Notes: generated by a model from the letters alone, not told the origin. A stretch of 64,000 nucleotides of DNA from Streptomyces hundungensis (GCF_003627815.1 NZ_CP032698.1:4340001-4404000), one strand, 5' to 3'. Counted from the stretch's first letter, positions 32,349 to 41,783 are shown. Made by a program: numbers and translations.

Positions 32349-33812
32349 TCACTTCTTGCCGTCGAGTACCGCCTTCATGACGTTCTTGGCGATGGGAGCG
32401 GCGAGCTTGCCGCCCGCGATGTCGTCACGGGTCGTGTCGGAGCCTTCGATCACCACGGCGACCGCGACCGGGGAGCCGTTGTCGGTCTTGGCGTAGGAGA
32501 TGAACCAGGCGTACGGGTTGTCCTTGTTGTTCACACCGTGCTGGGCGGTACCGGTCTTGCCGCCGACGGTCACGCCGGGGATCTGCCCCGCCTTGCCGGT
32601 GCCGTCGGTGACCACGAACTCCATCATCTTCTGGAGTTTCTGGGCGTTGGCGGCCGACAGCGGCTGGCTCATCTGCTCCGGCTGGGTCTTGGAGAGCACG
32701 TCCACGTTGGGCGCCTGGAGCTGGTCGACCATGTACGGCTTCATCAGCTTGCCGTCATTGGCGACGGCGGAGGCGACCATGGCCATCTGGAGCGGGGTCG
32801 CACGGTTGGAGGCCTGCCCGATGCCCGCCATGGCGTTCTGCGGGCGGTTGTCCTTCGGGTAGATGCTGGCGTCGGTGCGCACCGGGTTGAAGATCTGCTT
32901 GTTGAAGCCGAACTTCTCGGCCTCGGTCTTCATCTTCTCGTTGCCCAGGTCGGCGCTGATCTTGCCGAAGACGGTGTTGCAGGAGTACTGGAGAGCCACC
33001 TTGAGCGTGGCGTTCTCGCAGGGGATGGGGCCTTCGTTGTTCAGCGGCTGGTTGGCGGTGTCCGGCAGGATGTACGGCACCGGCGACTTCGTCGGCTCGT
33101 CGATCCCGGAGTACAGGCCGTTCTCCAGCGCCGCGGCGGCGGTGACCACCTTGAAGGTCGAGCCGGGCGGATAGGTCTGGCGCAGCGCCCGGTTCAGCAT
33201 GGGCTCGTTCTTGTCGTCGAGCAGCGTCTTGTACGCCTTGCTGTCCTTGTTGCTGCTGCCCGCGAACACCGACGGGTCGTACGAGGGGGTGGAGGCCAGC
33301 GCGAGGATGGCGCCGGTCTGCGGGTTGATGGCCGCGACCGCGCCCTTCTTGTCGCCGAGGCCCTCGAAGGCGGCCTTCTGGGCGGCGCTGTTCAGGGTGG
33401 TGACGACATTGCCGCCCTGCTTCTTCTCGCCGGTGAACATCGACAGCGTCCGGTCGAAGAAGAGCCGGTTGTCGGTGCCGGACAGGATGCCGTCCTCGAT
33501 CTTCTCCAGCTGGGTGGCGTCGAAGATCTGCGAGGCGTACCCGGTGACCGGCGACCACATGGCGCCGTCCTTCCAGACCCGCTTGTACTTGAAGTCGGTG
33601 CCCGTCGACTCGGCGGAGCCGGTGATCGTCTGCCCGTCGGCCGTGATGATGTTGCCGCGCTCATGGGCGAAGCGCTCGATCTGGACGCGGCGGTTGTACT
33701 TGTGCGCGTTCAGCTCGTCGGCACGCACGTACTGGAGCCAGTTGTCGCGGATCATCAGCGAGAGGACGAGCAGTCCGCAGAAGATCGCGATCCGGCGCAG
33801 GGGCTTGTTCAC
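32349..33812 (-). CDS. pbpA: Penicillin-binding protein 2 family transpeptidase PbpA
   Basis: Class B PBP that cross-links peptidoglycan. It has an N-terminal anchor (IAIFCGLLVLSLMIRDNWL), a PBP dimer region, then the transpeptidase motifs SxxK (GSTFKVV, near residue 217), SxN (YSCNTVFG) and KTG (VGGKTGTAQHG). The length of 487 aa matches mycobacterial PbpA. The GTG start at 33812 overlaps the rodA stop (GTGA). Confidence 0.95.
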   Translation of the reverse strand: MNKPLRRIAIFCGLLVLSLMIRDNWLQYVRADELNAHKYNRRVQIERFAHERGNIITADGQTITGSAESTGTDFKYKRVWKDGAMWSPVTGYASQIFDATQLEKIEDGILSGTDNRLFFDRTLSMFTGEKKQGGNVVTTLNSAAQKAAFEGLGDKKGAVAAINPQTGAILALASTPSYDPSVFAGSSNKDSKAYKTLLDDKNEPMLNRALRQTYPPGSTFKVVTAAAALENGLYSGIDEPTKSPVPYILPDTANQPLNNEGPIPCENATLKVALQYSCNTVFGKISADLGNEKMKTEAEKFGFNKQIFNPVRTDASIYPKDNRPQNAMAGIGQASNRATPLQMAMVASAVANDGKLMKPYMVDQLQAPNVDVLSKTQPEQMSQPLSAANAQKLQKMMEFVVTDGTGKAGQIPGVTVGGKTGTAQHGVNNKDNPYAWFISYAKTDNGSPVAVAVVIEGSDTTRDDIAGGKLAAPIAKNVMKAVLDGKK

Positions 33813-35230
33813 GGGCGGACCACCTGGGTCATCTCGGCGTCGGAGGACGGGGCGGGGGCCGGGGCGGGGCGGCGAGCGGTGTCGCTGATCCGGATCAGGA
33901 TGCCGATCAGCGCCCAGTTGGCGATGACGGAGGAACCACCCTGCGCGACGAACGGCATCGTCATACCGGTCAGCGGGATCAGGCCCATCACGCCGCCGGC
34001 GACGACGAACACCTGGAGCGCGAACGCGCCGGACAGGCCGATCGCGAGCAGCTTGCCGAACGGGTCGCGGGCGGCGAGCGCGGTGCGCACGCCCCGCTCC
34101 ACGATCAGGCCGTACAGCAGCAGCAGCGCCATCATCCCGGCCAGGCCGAGCTCCTCACCGACGGTGGAGAGGATGAAGTCGGCGTTGGCGGCGAAGCCGA
34201 TGAGGTCGGAGTTGCCCTGGCCGAGCCCGGTGCCGAGGGTGCCGCCGGAGCCGAACGACATGATCGCGTCGCCGATCTGCTGGCAGGCGCCGGTCTTGTC
34301 GGTCTTGTAGCAGGCGAACGGGTCGAGCCAGGCGTTCACACGCGACTGGACGTGCGGCTCGAACGAGGCCACCGCGACCGCGCCGACCGCCGACATCACC
34401 AGGCCGAACACGATCCAGCTGGTGCGCTCGGTGGCCACGTACAACATCACGACGAACAGGCCGAAGAACAGCAGCGAGGTACCGAGGTCGGTCTCGAAGA
34501 CCAGGATCAGGATCGACAGCGCCCAGATCACCAGGATCGGCCCGAGGTCGCGGCCGCGCGGCAGATACAGGCCCATGAAGCGGCGGCTGGCCAGCGCCAG
34601 CGCGTCCCGCTTCACCATCAGATAGCCGGAGAAGAAGATCGCGATGATGATCTTCGCGAACTCGCCGGGCTGGATGGTGCCGAGGCCGGGGATCGAGATC
34701 CAGATCTTCGCGCCGTTGACGGCGGGGAAGAACATCGGCAGCACCAGCAGGAACAGCGCCACCGCCATCGAGATGTAGGTATAGCGCTGAAGGATGCGGT
34801 GGTCCTTGAGCAGCAGCAGGACGCCGATGAACAGGGCCACACCGATCGCGGTGTAGAGCAACTGGTGGGGGGCGTCCGGAGAGAACTTGCCCCAGGCGCC
34901 CTTGGCGCGCTGGATCAGCCGCGGCGACTGGTCGAGCCGCCAGATCAGCACCAGGCCGAGCCCGTTGAGCAGCGTCGCGAGTGGCAGCAGCAACGGATCG
35001 GCGTACCGGGCGAACTTGCGCACCACCAAGTGCGCCACACCCGCCATCAGGCCGAGGCCCAGACCGTATCCGAGCATGCCGGAGGGAAGCTTGCCGGTCA
35101 TGGCAAGCCCCACGTTGGCGTACGCGAACACCGGGATGGCCACCGCGAAGATCAGCAGGGCCAGCTCGGTGTTGCGGCGGCTCGGTGCTTCGATCGCGCC
35201 AATGGTGGTGGTGTTGGTGACAACGCTCAT
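33809..35230 (-). CDS. rodA: SEDS family peptidoglycan glycosyltransferase (FtsW/RodA type)
   Basis: Polytopic membrane glycosyltransferase that works with the class B PBP encoded next. About ten hydrophobic helices are visible; the SEDS signature near the C-terminus includes GLIPLTGMTMPFVAQGGSS, and GLGQGNSDLIGFAANADFI is in the large outer loop. It is 473 aa. The symbol rodA is assigned from synteny with the mycobacterial pstP-rodA-pbpA-pknB order; ftsW is the alternative name. A short Pro/Ala tail ends at the pbpA overlap. Confidence 0.93.
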   Translation of the reverse strand: MSVVTNTTTIGAIEAPSRRNTELALLIFAVAIPVFAYANVGLAMTGKLPSGMLGYGLGLGLMAGVAHLVVRKFARYADPLLLPLATLLNGLGLVLIWRLDQSPRLIQRAKGAWGKFSPDAPHQLLYTAIGVALFIGVLLLLKDHRILQRYTYISMAVALFLLVLPMFFPAVNGAKIWISIPGLGTIQPGEFAKIIIAIFFSGYLMVKRDALALASRRFMGLYLPRGRDLGPILVIWALSILILVFETDLGTSLLFFGLFVVMLYVATERTSWIVFGLVMSAVGAVAVASFEPHVQSRVNAWLDPFACYKTDKTGACQQIGDAIMSFGSGGTLGTGLGQGNSDLIGFAANADFILSTVGEELGLAGMMALLLLYGLIVERGVRTALAARDPFGKLLAIGLSGAFALQVFVVAGGVMGLIPLTGMTMPFVAQGGSSVIANWALIGILIRISDTARRPAPAPAPSSDAEMTQVVRP

Positions 35231-35256
35231 GGTGTGGAAAGGCCCCCTACGGCTGC

Positions 35257-36738
35257 CTACTGCTTACCGCACTGCGAGACCAGCTTCTGCTCGTCCTCCG
35301 AGAAACTGGGGCCGGGTGTGGGAGATGCGGTGGTGGCGGTCTTGTTGGACGGGGCGCTGGTGGCGCCCGTGCCGGGCTTCTGGACGTTGTTGCCCTCGGT
35401 GGCCCGGCGCTCCTCCTCCTTCTTGCAGGCGGACGCCTGCGTCGCGAACTCCTTGATCTTGGCCTGCGCCTTGTCGAGGCTGCTCGCGGCGATCGTCGAG
35501 TCGATCTGGTTGCGCTGGTACTGCGGGAGGTACTTGAGTTCGATCTCGGGATGATCGGTCTCCACCGTGGAGAGCTTCACCCACGCCAGGTCCTGGCTGA
35601 TGCCCCGATACAGCGCCACGTGCGGAGTGCCGTCGCTGTTGGTGCCGATGAAGTACTGCGTCTGCGTCCAGCGGTAGCCGCCGTACAGGCCGCCGCCGAC
35701 GACCGCGAGAGCCAGCACGATGTACAGCGACCGCCGGATCCAGCGGCCCTTGCCACGCCTGCGCGGCTTGACGAAGTCCTCGTCCGTGTACGCGCCGAAC
35801 GCGCCCTCGGGCGGGGCCCCGTAGCCGCCGCCGTCCTCCCCGCTGCCGGGCGGGCCGAAGCCACCCGGGGGCGAGGGGGCGGGGCGGCCGAGCCCGGAGG
35901 CCCGGCCCGCCGGCGTCTGCATGGCGCCGCCGTCGTTCAGCTGCAACTGGTTCTCGGCGACCGCGCCGACGATGACCGGGGTGTCGTTGAGCTGCCCCGC
36001 CAGGGTGTCCCCGGAGTCGACGTCCAGCACATCGGCGATGATCACCGTGATGTTGTCGGGGCCACCACCGCGCAGCGCGAGCTGGATCAGCTCCTGCACG
36101 GTCTCCTGCGGGCCCTGATAGCTGGCGAGGGTCTCCTCCATCGTCTGGTGGGAGACCACCCCCGACAGACCGTCGGAACAGATCAAGTACCGGTCCCCGG
36201 CCCGCACTTCACGGATCGACAGATCGGGCTCGACGTGGTCACCACTGCCCAGGGCACGCATCAGGAGCGAACGCTGGGGGTGTGTGGTGGCCTCTTCCTC
36301 GGTGATGCGGCCCTCGTCGACCAGACGCTGCACCCAGGTGTGGTCCTGGGTGATCTGGGTCAGGACGCCGTCGCGCAGCAGATAGGCCCGCGAGTCACCG
36401 ACGTGCACCAGACCCAGGCGCTGGCCCGTCCACAGCAGAGCGGTGAGCGTGGTGCCCATGCCCTCGAGCTGCGGATCCTCCTCGACCATCATGCGCAACT
36501 GGTCGTTGGCCCGCTGCACGGCCGTGCCGAGCGAGGTCAGGATGTCGGAACCGGGTACGTCGTCGTCGAGCGTGACCAGGGTGGAGATCACCTCGGAGGA
36601 GGCGACCTCACCGGCGGCCTGACCACCCATGCCGTCGGCGATCGCCAGGAGACGGGGACCGGCGTAGCCGGAGTCCTCGTTCCCCTCGCGGATCATGCCC
36701 TTGTGCGATCCGGCGGCGAAACGCAGGGAGAGACTCAT
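35257..36738 (-). CDS. pstP: PP2C-type protein phosphatase PstP
   Basis: Metal-dependent phosphatase that reverses PknB-type phosphorylation. Catalytic motifs are NEDSGYAG, AIADGMGG (residues ~33-40), HVGDSRAYLL, ICSDGLSGVV and GGPDNITVIIAD. A Pro/Gly-rich linker leads to a single membrane helix (LYIVLALAVVGGGLYGGYRW) and a ~150-residue outer domain. The 493-aa product starts at ATG 36738 with GAGGTG upstream. It is between fhaB and rodA in the signalling operon. Confidence 0.95.
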   Translation of the reverse strand: MSLSLRFAAGSHKGMIREGNEDSGYAGPRLLAIADGMGGQAAGEVASSEVISTLVTLDDDVPGSDILTSLGTAVQRANDQLRMMVEEDPQLEGMGTTLTALLWTGQRLGLVHVGDSRAYLLRDGVLTQITQDHTWVQRLVDEGRITEEEATTHPQRSLLMRALGSGDHVEPDLSIREVRAGDRYLICSDGLSGVVSHQTMEETLASYQGPQETVQELIQLALRGGGPDNITVIIADVLDVDSGDTLAGQLNDTPVIVGAVAENQLQLNDGGAMQTPAGRASGLGRPAPSPPGGFGPPGSGEDGGGYGAPPEGAFGAYTDEDFVKPRRRGKGRWIRRSLYIVLALAVVGGGLYGGYRWTQTQYFIGTNSDGTPHVALYRGISQDLAWVKLSTVETDHPEIELKYLPQYQRNQIDSTIAASSLDKAQAKIKEFATQASACKKEEERRATEGNNVQKPGTGATSAPSNKTATTASPTPGPSFSEDEQKLVSQCGKQ

Positions 36739-36867
36739 GCGCACCTCGCCTGTCGGCTCGGGGTACGGCCGGTCATGTCGAGCCACACTGCCCACCCTCC
36801 GGTCGGGAGCCCGTCCCGGTCCCTGAGGACCGCCGCGGCTCGCTCGCTCCGCTCGCTCATTGTCGTA

Positions 36868-37404
36868 CTACTTCCGCAGCTCGATGACGGTCTTGCCGAT
36901 GCGGATCGGCGAGCCCAGCGGAATCGGGGTCGGGGTGGTGAGCCGGGTCCGGTCCAGATAGGTGCCGTTGGTGGACCCGAGGTCCTCGACGATCCAATTG
37001 CCGTCCCGGTCCGGGTAGATCCTGGCATGGCGGCTCGACGCGTAGTCGTCGTCCAGGACGATCGTCGAATCGTGCGCCCGGCCCAGCGTGATGGTCTGGC
37101 CCTGAAGGGCGACCGTGGTGCCGGTGAGGGTGCCCTCGGAGACCACCAGCTTGGAGGGGGCGCCACGGCGCTGCCGCCCGCCACCCCCCTGCTGCTGGCC
37201 GCGCTGGGGCGGCGGCGCGGCGGCCGCGGCGGCCTGCCGGCCGGTCTGCTGCTGCCGGTTGGCCTCATTGCCCCGGCGCGAACCGCGCTGGGTGACGCGC
37301 GTTCCGAACAGATCACTGCGAATGACCTGAACGGCCACGATGACGAACAGCCACAGTACGGCGAGGAAACCCAACCGCATGACCGTGAGGGTCAGCTCTG
37401 ACAT
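36868..37404 (-). CDS. fhaB: FHA domain protein FhaB (FipA-like)
   Basis: A 178-aa membrane protein. The N-terminal helix (LTVMRLGFLAVLWLFVIVAVQVI) is followed by a Gln/Arg-rich linker and a C-terminal forkhead-associated domain (about 105-175) with the phospho-Thr binding residues in ITLGRAHDS, SSRHARI and LGSTNGTYLD. In mycobacteria FipA binds FtsZ after PknA phosphorylation; the same role here is inference. The start ATG 37404 lies 11 bp after fhaA. Confidence 0.93.
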   Translation of the reverse strand: MSELTLTVMRLGFLAVLWLFVIVAVQVIRSDLFGTRVTQRGSRRGNEANRQQQTGRQAAAAAAPPPQRGQQQGGGGRQRRGAPSKLVVSEGTLTGTTVALQGQTITLGRAHDSTIVLDDDYASSRHARIYPDRDGNWIVEDLGSTNGTYLDRTRLTTPTPIPLGSPIRIGKTVIELRK

Positions 37405-37414
37405 TGCCCCCGCT

Positions 37415-38272
37415 TCACCCTTCGGCTTGCCGGTAAACGATGGTGGTGCTGCCCACGACGATCCGCGAGCCGTCGCGGAGCGTAGCGCGGGTGGTGTGCT
37501 GCCCGTCCACCACGATGCCGTTGGTGGACCCGAGATCCTGGATCGTCGGGGGCGTTCCGGTCCGGATCTCACAGTGCCGGCGCGAGACGCCGGGATCGTC
37601 GATCCTCACATCCGCATCGGTGCTGCGGCCAAGGACCAGAGTCGGGCGGGAGATCTGGTGGCGGGTGCCATTGATCTCGATCCAGCGTCGCACTTGGCCG
37701 TGGCCGCCCGGCATCGGCCCCGGACCCGCCGGACGGCGGTCGGCGGGCGAAGCGGTCGGACGGCCCGGAGGCGGCGCAGCGGGCATGGGCGGGGCCGCGG
37801 CCGGCGGATAGCCGTAGCCACCACGACCGCCCTGCGGAGCCGCCGGAGCGGGACGCTGACCGGCGCCCGGACCGGGGCCCGGGCCCTGCTGGTCGGTACT
37901 GGACGCGAGCGTACGGCTGCGCACCCGGTACAGACCGGTGTCCAGGTCCTCGGCCTTCTCCAGGTGCACCTTGATCGGGCCCATGAAGGTGTAGCGCTGC
38001 TGCTTGGCGTAGTCACGCACCAGGCCGGACAGTTCGTCACCGAGCTGACCCGAGTACGGGCTGAGCCGCTCGAAGTCCGGAGCGCTCAGCTCGACGATGA
38101 AGTCGTTGGGGACGACCGTGCGGTCCCGGTTCCAGATCGACGCGTTGTTGTCGCACTCGCGCTGGAGCGCGCCGGCGATCTCGACGGGCTGGACCTCGGA
38201 CTTGAAGACCTTCGCGAAGGTGCCGTTGACCAGGCCTTCGAGACGCTGCTCGAAACGCTTCAGGACTCCCAT
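37415..38272 (-). CDS. fhaA: FHA domain protein FhaA (DUF3662 plus FHA)
   Basis: A 285-aa protein whose N-terminal DUF3662 domain (MGVLKRFEQRLEGLVNGTFAKVFKSEVQP; residues ~1-120) is followed by a Pro/Gly-rich linker and a C-terminal FHA domain (about 195-280) with LVLGRSTDAD, SRRHCEI and LGSTNGIVVD. In mycobacteria FhaA binds phosphorylated MviN/MurJ and slows peptidoglycan synthesis. It is the first gene of the minus-strand cluster. Confidence 0.95.
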   Translation of the reverse strand: MGVLKRFEQRLEGLVNGTFAKVFKSEVQPVEIAGALQRECDNNASIWNRDRTVVPNDFIVELSAPDFERLSPYSGQLGDELSGLVRDYAKQQRYTFMGPIKVHLEKAEDLDTGLYRVRSRTLASSTDQQGPGPGPGAGQRPAPAAPQGGRGGYGYPPAAAPPMPAAPPPGRPTASPADRRPAGPGPMPGGHGQVRRWIEINGTRHQISRPTLVLGRSTDADVRIDDPGVSRRHCEIRTGTPPTIQDLGSTNGIVVDGQHTTRATLRDGSRIVVGSTTIVYRQAEG

Positions 38273-38659
38273 GGGGCACCTCCTCCGTCGTTGTCGTCCT
38301 GGTCTTGCTGCCGGTTGTGCCGGTTCTGCTCTGGGTCGCTCTCTTGGTACTGCTTACTGATCGTATCCACGCGTCGGGAAATCGGCTGGTTCCCCTTCTG
38401 TGCCCTGTGGACGAGTGTCACCTCTCACACGCACCTCTCGTACGGATCGTAGAGGTGGCTTCCCGACAGTGTCCCGCACCTCGGGTGCACTCAGGAGGAG
38501 CGGGTAACCATGCCGGGGGTTGCCTCTCTCCTGACCTCCTCCTCCCCACCAGGGTCACCGCAAACAACGGATGTGAATCCACCCTGTCCAGCGTGCTAAT
38601 CTTCTCGACGTCGCCAGGCAATCGCACCGAAAAGTGAGAGAGCCCAGCACACCACTCTT
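38273..38659. promoter_or_regulatory. Divergent fhaA / tRNA-Leu intergenic region
   Basis: 387 bp with no supported gene. It contains an inverted repeat ACCTCT (38434-38439) / AGAGGT (38452-38457), a one-mismatch DnaA box TGTGGACGA at about 38406, and a likely tRNA-Leu -10 hexamer TAATCT at 38597-38602 whose -35 is poor. The fhaA promoter must be here but I cannot place it. Confidence 0.5.
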
Positions 38660-38742
38660 GCGCGAGTGGCGGAACGGCAGACGCGCTGGCTTCAGGTGCC
38701 AGTGTCCTTCGGGACGTGGGGGTTCAAATCCCCCCTCGCGCA
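38660..38742 (+). tRNA. tRNA-Leu (CAG anticodon)
   Basis: 83-nt class II tRNA: acceptor GCGCGAG/CTCGCGC, anticodon stem CTGGC/GCCAG with loop TTCAGGT (anticodon CAG), a long variable arm TGTCCTTCGGGACG, and T-loop GGTTCAAATCC. CCA is not encoded. Confidence 0.96.
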
Positions 38743-39141
38743 CAAGTCGGAAGCTCCGCAGATCCCCGGATCTGCGGAGCTTCCGTCGTCTCCGGGGTTT
38801 TTGTGGACCTCGCGAAGTCCGCGGGGTGTCCGAAGCGTCTCCCGTTCGGGTGTCCGCGTGGTCTCCGTCCGGGTGTCCCCGTGGTGTCCCCGTGACTTCC
38901 GAGGCGTTCGCGTGGTTTCCGTCGTCTCACCACTCCTCGTACCTGGTACGTGTCCCAGCACATGTGCCGGGGACGCTCCTGGTCCGTGTGCCCAGACCCA
39001 GCGTTTTGTGTCACGCGGAACCTCGCCTTCTTCCTCGCCTTCTTCCACGGAGACCCTTTCTGCCATCGGGAGACCTTCGTCGCGGCCAGGCGCGACGAAA
39101 GAGAACCGTGCGGCACGGCATGCGCTGCCTAGGGTGCGGGC
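38743..39141. other. Non-coding gap after tRNA-Leu
   Basis: 399 bp. It begins with the tRNA terminator. The stretch 38820-38935 has loose repeats around GGGTGTCC and CGTGGTNTCCGT. I see no gene with ribosome binding site or codon bias in it. Confidence 0.5.
38749..38784 (+). terminator. Terminator after tRNA-Leu
   Basis: Perfect 17-bp stem GGAAGCTCCGCAGATCC / GGATCTGCGGAGCTTCC with a 2-nt spacer (effective loop slightly larger). Confidence 0.9.
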
Positions 39142-40719
39142 GTGAACGTGTCATCGAGGGCCCGGACCGCAGGACGCCTGCTGAAGGGGCCCGACCCCTG
39201 GACGCGGCGCCGGATCGTCGGCGAGGCCGCGCTCGCCCTCGCGCTCGCCCTCCTGGCGGGCGCGCTCGCGCTGCTCGCCGGAGGGCCCCTACGAGTCGCG
39301 GGCGTGGCCGTCGGCATCGCGCTGCTGTCGCTGCTGCGCCGCTCCCTGCCCACCGCCGTGCTGCTCGCGGCCACCGTCCTGTCCGTGACCACCCCGGAAT
39401 CCGCGCCGCTCCTGATGGTGGCGGCCTGGTCGGCGGGCCGGCGCGTCATCGGCGCCGGGCGGGCCCTCGCCGCCTTCACCGGCGCCTTCGTCATCTACCA
39501 GGCGCTCGGCGTCATCACCCTGTGGCCCATCCCACAACCCATCCTGATGGGCGTCTTCAGCACCCTGTTCTTCCTGGCGGTGGCCGTCGTACCCGGACTC
39601 ACCAGCCGGTACTGGTCGCAGCGGCGCACCCTGCTGCGCGCCATGCGCGAGCACAACGCCCAGCTGCTGCGCGAACGCGCGATGGTCGCGGGGCAGGCCC
39701 GGCTGCGTGAACGCCAGCGCATCGCCCAGGACATGCACGACAGCCTCGGCCACCAGCTGGCCCTCATCTCCGTGCACACCGGCGCCCTGGAGGTGGACCC
39801 CGAGCTGACCGGCCGCCAGCGCGAAGCCGTCGGGGTGCTGCGGCAGGCGTCGGTGACCGCCATGCACGAACTGCGCGAGGTCGTCGGCATCCTGCGGGAC
39901 GGCGTCGAAGCCCCCGCCGCACCCGACGGCGCGCAGCCCGCGGCCCGGGGCACCGCCGGAATCCACGCGCTGGTGGCGGCCGCGCGGGCTGCCGGAAACA
40001 CCGTCGAACTGCGCACCGGGGGCGACCCCCGGCCACTGGCCGCCGCCGGTGACCATGCGGCGTACAGGATCGTCCAGGAAGCCCTCACCAACGCCTACAA
40101 GCACGCGCCCGGGGCCCCCATCACCGTGGAACTGCGCTACGAACCGGACTCCTTCGTCGTGGAGGTGGTCAACGGCGTCGTCGACCGCACCGCCCTCGAC
40201 CAGGCCGGCGAAGTCGTCAGTGGAGGCCAGGGCCTGACCGGACTGCACGAGCGGGCCCGCCTCGTCGGCGGCATGGTGCACACCGGCCCCACCGACGACG
40301 GAGGCTTCCGCGTCGCGGGCGTACTGCCTTACGGGACGGCCGACGCCGCGACCTTCGGCGACACCTTTGACGACTTCCGGCAGCAGTCGCCCGGCGCGGC
40401 GCCCGGCGACGGTGATCCGGTCGTGGACTGGAACATCGCGGAGAAGGAGCTGGGCATGGGCGGCAGGAACAAGACCGGTGGCGTCGCGCTGGGATGCGGC
40501 ATCGCCCTGGGGGCGGTGGTGCTGCTGGCGATCGCGGCCGGAGTCGGGCTGTTCTTCCTCGCCGGGTCGGCCGAGAAGGGCATGATCGACCCGCCCGAGT
40601 ACGAGAAGATCAAGGTCGGCAGCTCCGAGGCGGAGGTCCGCCGGCAACTGCCGGACGGTGACACGGTGCTGATCGCAGGCCTCGCCGGAAAAGGCCCCGC
40701 GGAACCGGAAGGCTCCTAG
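39142..40719 (+). CDS. Two-component sensor histidine kinase, C-terminus cut by an in-frame TAG
   Basis: NarL-partner kinase (HisKA_3 type) with about five N-terminal membrane helices (residues ~28-150), the phospho-acceptor His in QDMHDSLGHQLALIS (about 202), and ATPase motifs EALTNAYKHA and GQGLTGLHERARLVGG. Unusually, another membrane helix (VALGCGIALGAVVLLAIAAGVGLF, about 449-472) and an outer domain follow the kinase. A TAG at 40717-40719 stops this domain after PAEPEGS. The same frame then continues with coding-like G/C-ending codons to TGA 40834-40836, including VFRFCFRDGKLIEKKSY. So the gene appears 38 codons short. The response regulator follows. Confidence 0.88.
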   Translation: MNVSSRARTAGRLLKGPDPWTRRRIVGEAALALALALLAGALALLAGGPLRVAGVAVGIALLSLLRRSLPTAVLLAATVLSVTTPESAPLLMVAAWSAGRRVIGAGRALAAFTGAFVIYQALGVITLWPIPQPILMGVFSTLFFLAVAVVPGLTSRYWSQRRTLLRAMREHNAQLLRERAMVAGQARLRERQRIAQDMHDSLGHQLALISVHTGALEVDPELTGRQREAVGVLRQASVTAMHELREVVGILRDGVEAPAAPDGAQPAARGTAGIHALVAAARAAGNTVELRTGGDPRPLAAAGDHAAYRIVQEALTNAYKHAPGAPITVELRYEPDSFVVEVVNGVVDRTALDQAGEVVSGGQGLTGLHERARLVGGMVHTGPTDDGGFRVAGVLPYGTADAATFGDTFDDFRQQSPGAAPGDGDPVVDWNIAEKELGMGGRNKTGGVALGCGIALGAVVLLAIAAGVGLFFLAGSAEKGMIDPPEYEKIKVGSSEAEVRRQLPDGDTVLIAGLAGKGPAEPEGS

Positions 40720-40836
40720 TGCCTGGTCCTGATGTCCTCCGAGACCGGCGACACCCTCAAGACCGAACCGGTGTTCCGCTTCTGCTTCCGGGACGGCAAG
40801 CTGATCGAGAAGAAGTCGTACGACGTGGCGCGCTGA
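40720..40836 (+). other. In-frame remnant of the sensor kinase C-terminus
   Basis: 38 sense codons in the same frame as the kinase, directly after its TAG, beginning CLVLMSSETGDTLKTEP and ending KSYDVAR before TGA. Nearly all codons end in G or C, as in a real gene. It would be translated only by readthrough, or if the TAG is a mutation or sequence error. Confidence 0.7.
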
Positions 40837-40985
40837 CGGCGCCGCGAGGTGGCCTGGAAACGGGCCCGGGGCGGTCGGTGGATGGCCGGGCGGCGGCCTG
40901 AGGACAGTCCTCAGGACGGTCGGGGTCGGCCCGGGTGGCCCGGCGGCGCAATGGACGCGGGACGCGGGCGGAACGGAATGTGGGT

Positions 40986-41660
40986 ATGGGCGTGACGGGC
41001 GTGACGGGACCACAGATCAGAGTGGTGATCGCCGACGACGAGCCCCTCATCCGGGCCGGAATCCGCATGATCCTCACCTCGGACCGGGAGATCGACGTCG
41101 TCGCGGAGGCCGCCAATGGCCGTGAAGCCGTCGAACTCGCCCGCTCCCACGACGTGGACGTGGTCCTGCTCGACATTCAGATGCCCGAGATGGACGGGCT
41201 GAGCGCGCTGGCCGAGCTGCGCCGGACCGTACCGGCGGCACGGGTGATCATCCTCACGACGTTCGGCGAGCGGGAGAACGTCCTGCGCGCGCTGGAGCAC
41301 GGGGGAGCGGGATTCCTCCTCAAGGACACGGCCCCAGCGGAGCTGATCCGGGCGGTACGGGCGGCCGCGGCCGGCGATGCCTACCTCTCACCCGGCGCCA
41401 CCCGGCACGTCGTCGACCAGCTCGCAACGGGTCGGGCCGCGGCCCGCGCGGAAGAGGCGCGGCGCCGGGTCGGCGTCCTGTCCGAGCGCGAGCGAGACGT
41501 CCTGGCCCTGCTCGGCGAGGGGCTCTCGAACGCGGACGCGGGCAAGCGGATCCACATGAGCGAGGCCACGGTGAAGACGTACGTCAGCCGGATCCTGGCG
41601 AAGCTGGACTGCGAGAACCGGGTCCAGGCAGCGCTGCTCGCCCGCGACGCGGGGCTGTAG
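40986..41660 (+). CDS. LuxR/NarL-family response regulator
   Basis: A 224-aa regulator. The receiver domain has ADDEPLIRAG, the phospho-acceptor Asp in VVLLDIQMPEMDG, and the lysine in FLLKDTAP. The C-terminal LuxR HTH reads LSERERDVLALLGEGLSNADAGKRIHMSEATVKTYVSRILAKL. Pairing with the adjacent kinase is inferred from proximity (150 bp from the kinase's apparent true end). The ATG at 40986 (MGVTGVTGPQIR) is preferred; a GTG at 40992 is possible, and the ribosome binding site is weak. Stimulus unknown. Confidence 0.92.
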   Translation: MGVTGVTGPQIRVVIADDEPLIRAGIRMILTSDREIDVVAEAANGREAVELARSHDVDVVLLDIQMPEMDGLSALAELRRTVPAARVIILTTFGERENVLRALEHGGAGFLLKDTAPAELIRAVRAAAAGDAYLSPGATRHVVDQLATGRAAARAEEARRRVGVLSERERDVLALLGEGLSNADAGKRIHMSEATVKTYVSRILAKLDCENRVQAALLARDAGL

Positions 41661-41721
41661 GGCAAAGGGGCGGTGGCGGCAGAGGGCGGCCGCCTCACGG
41701 CCGGCCGCGCAGGCGCTGTGG

Positions 41722-41756
41722 GCGTTGTGGGGGTCGTGGGGGTTGTGGGGGTGCGG
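41722..41756. repeat. G-rich short tandem repeat
   Basis: About four 9-bp units of the form GTGGGGGTY (TTGTGGGGG, TCGTGGGGG, TTGTGGGGG) between the response regulator and a parS site. Four G-runs on one strand make a G-quadruplex possible. Confidence 0.6.
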
Positions 41757-41769
41757 TTGAAGTCGCGTC

Positions 41770-41783
41770 GTTTCACGTGAAAC
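41770..41783. promoter_or_regulatory. parS site 5
   Basis: Perfect GTTTCACGTGAAAC, 147 bp upstream of the DUF2252 start. A perfect TTATCCACA DnaA-type box follows at 41813-41821. Confidence 0.95.

Noticed and set aside
38666-39145. Open frame starting inside tRNA-Leu.
   Set aside because: It overlaps the tRNA and its terminator, and the product has no recognisable feature.
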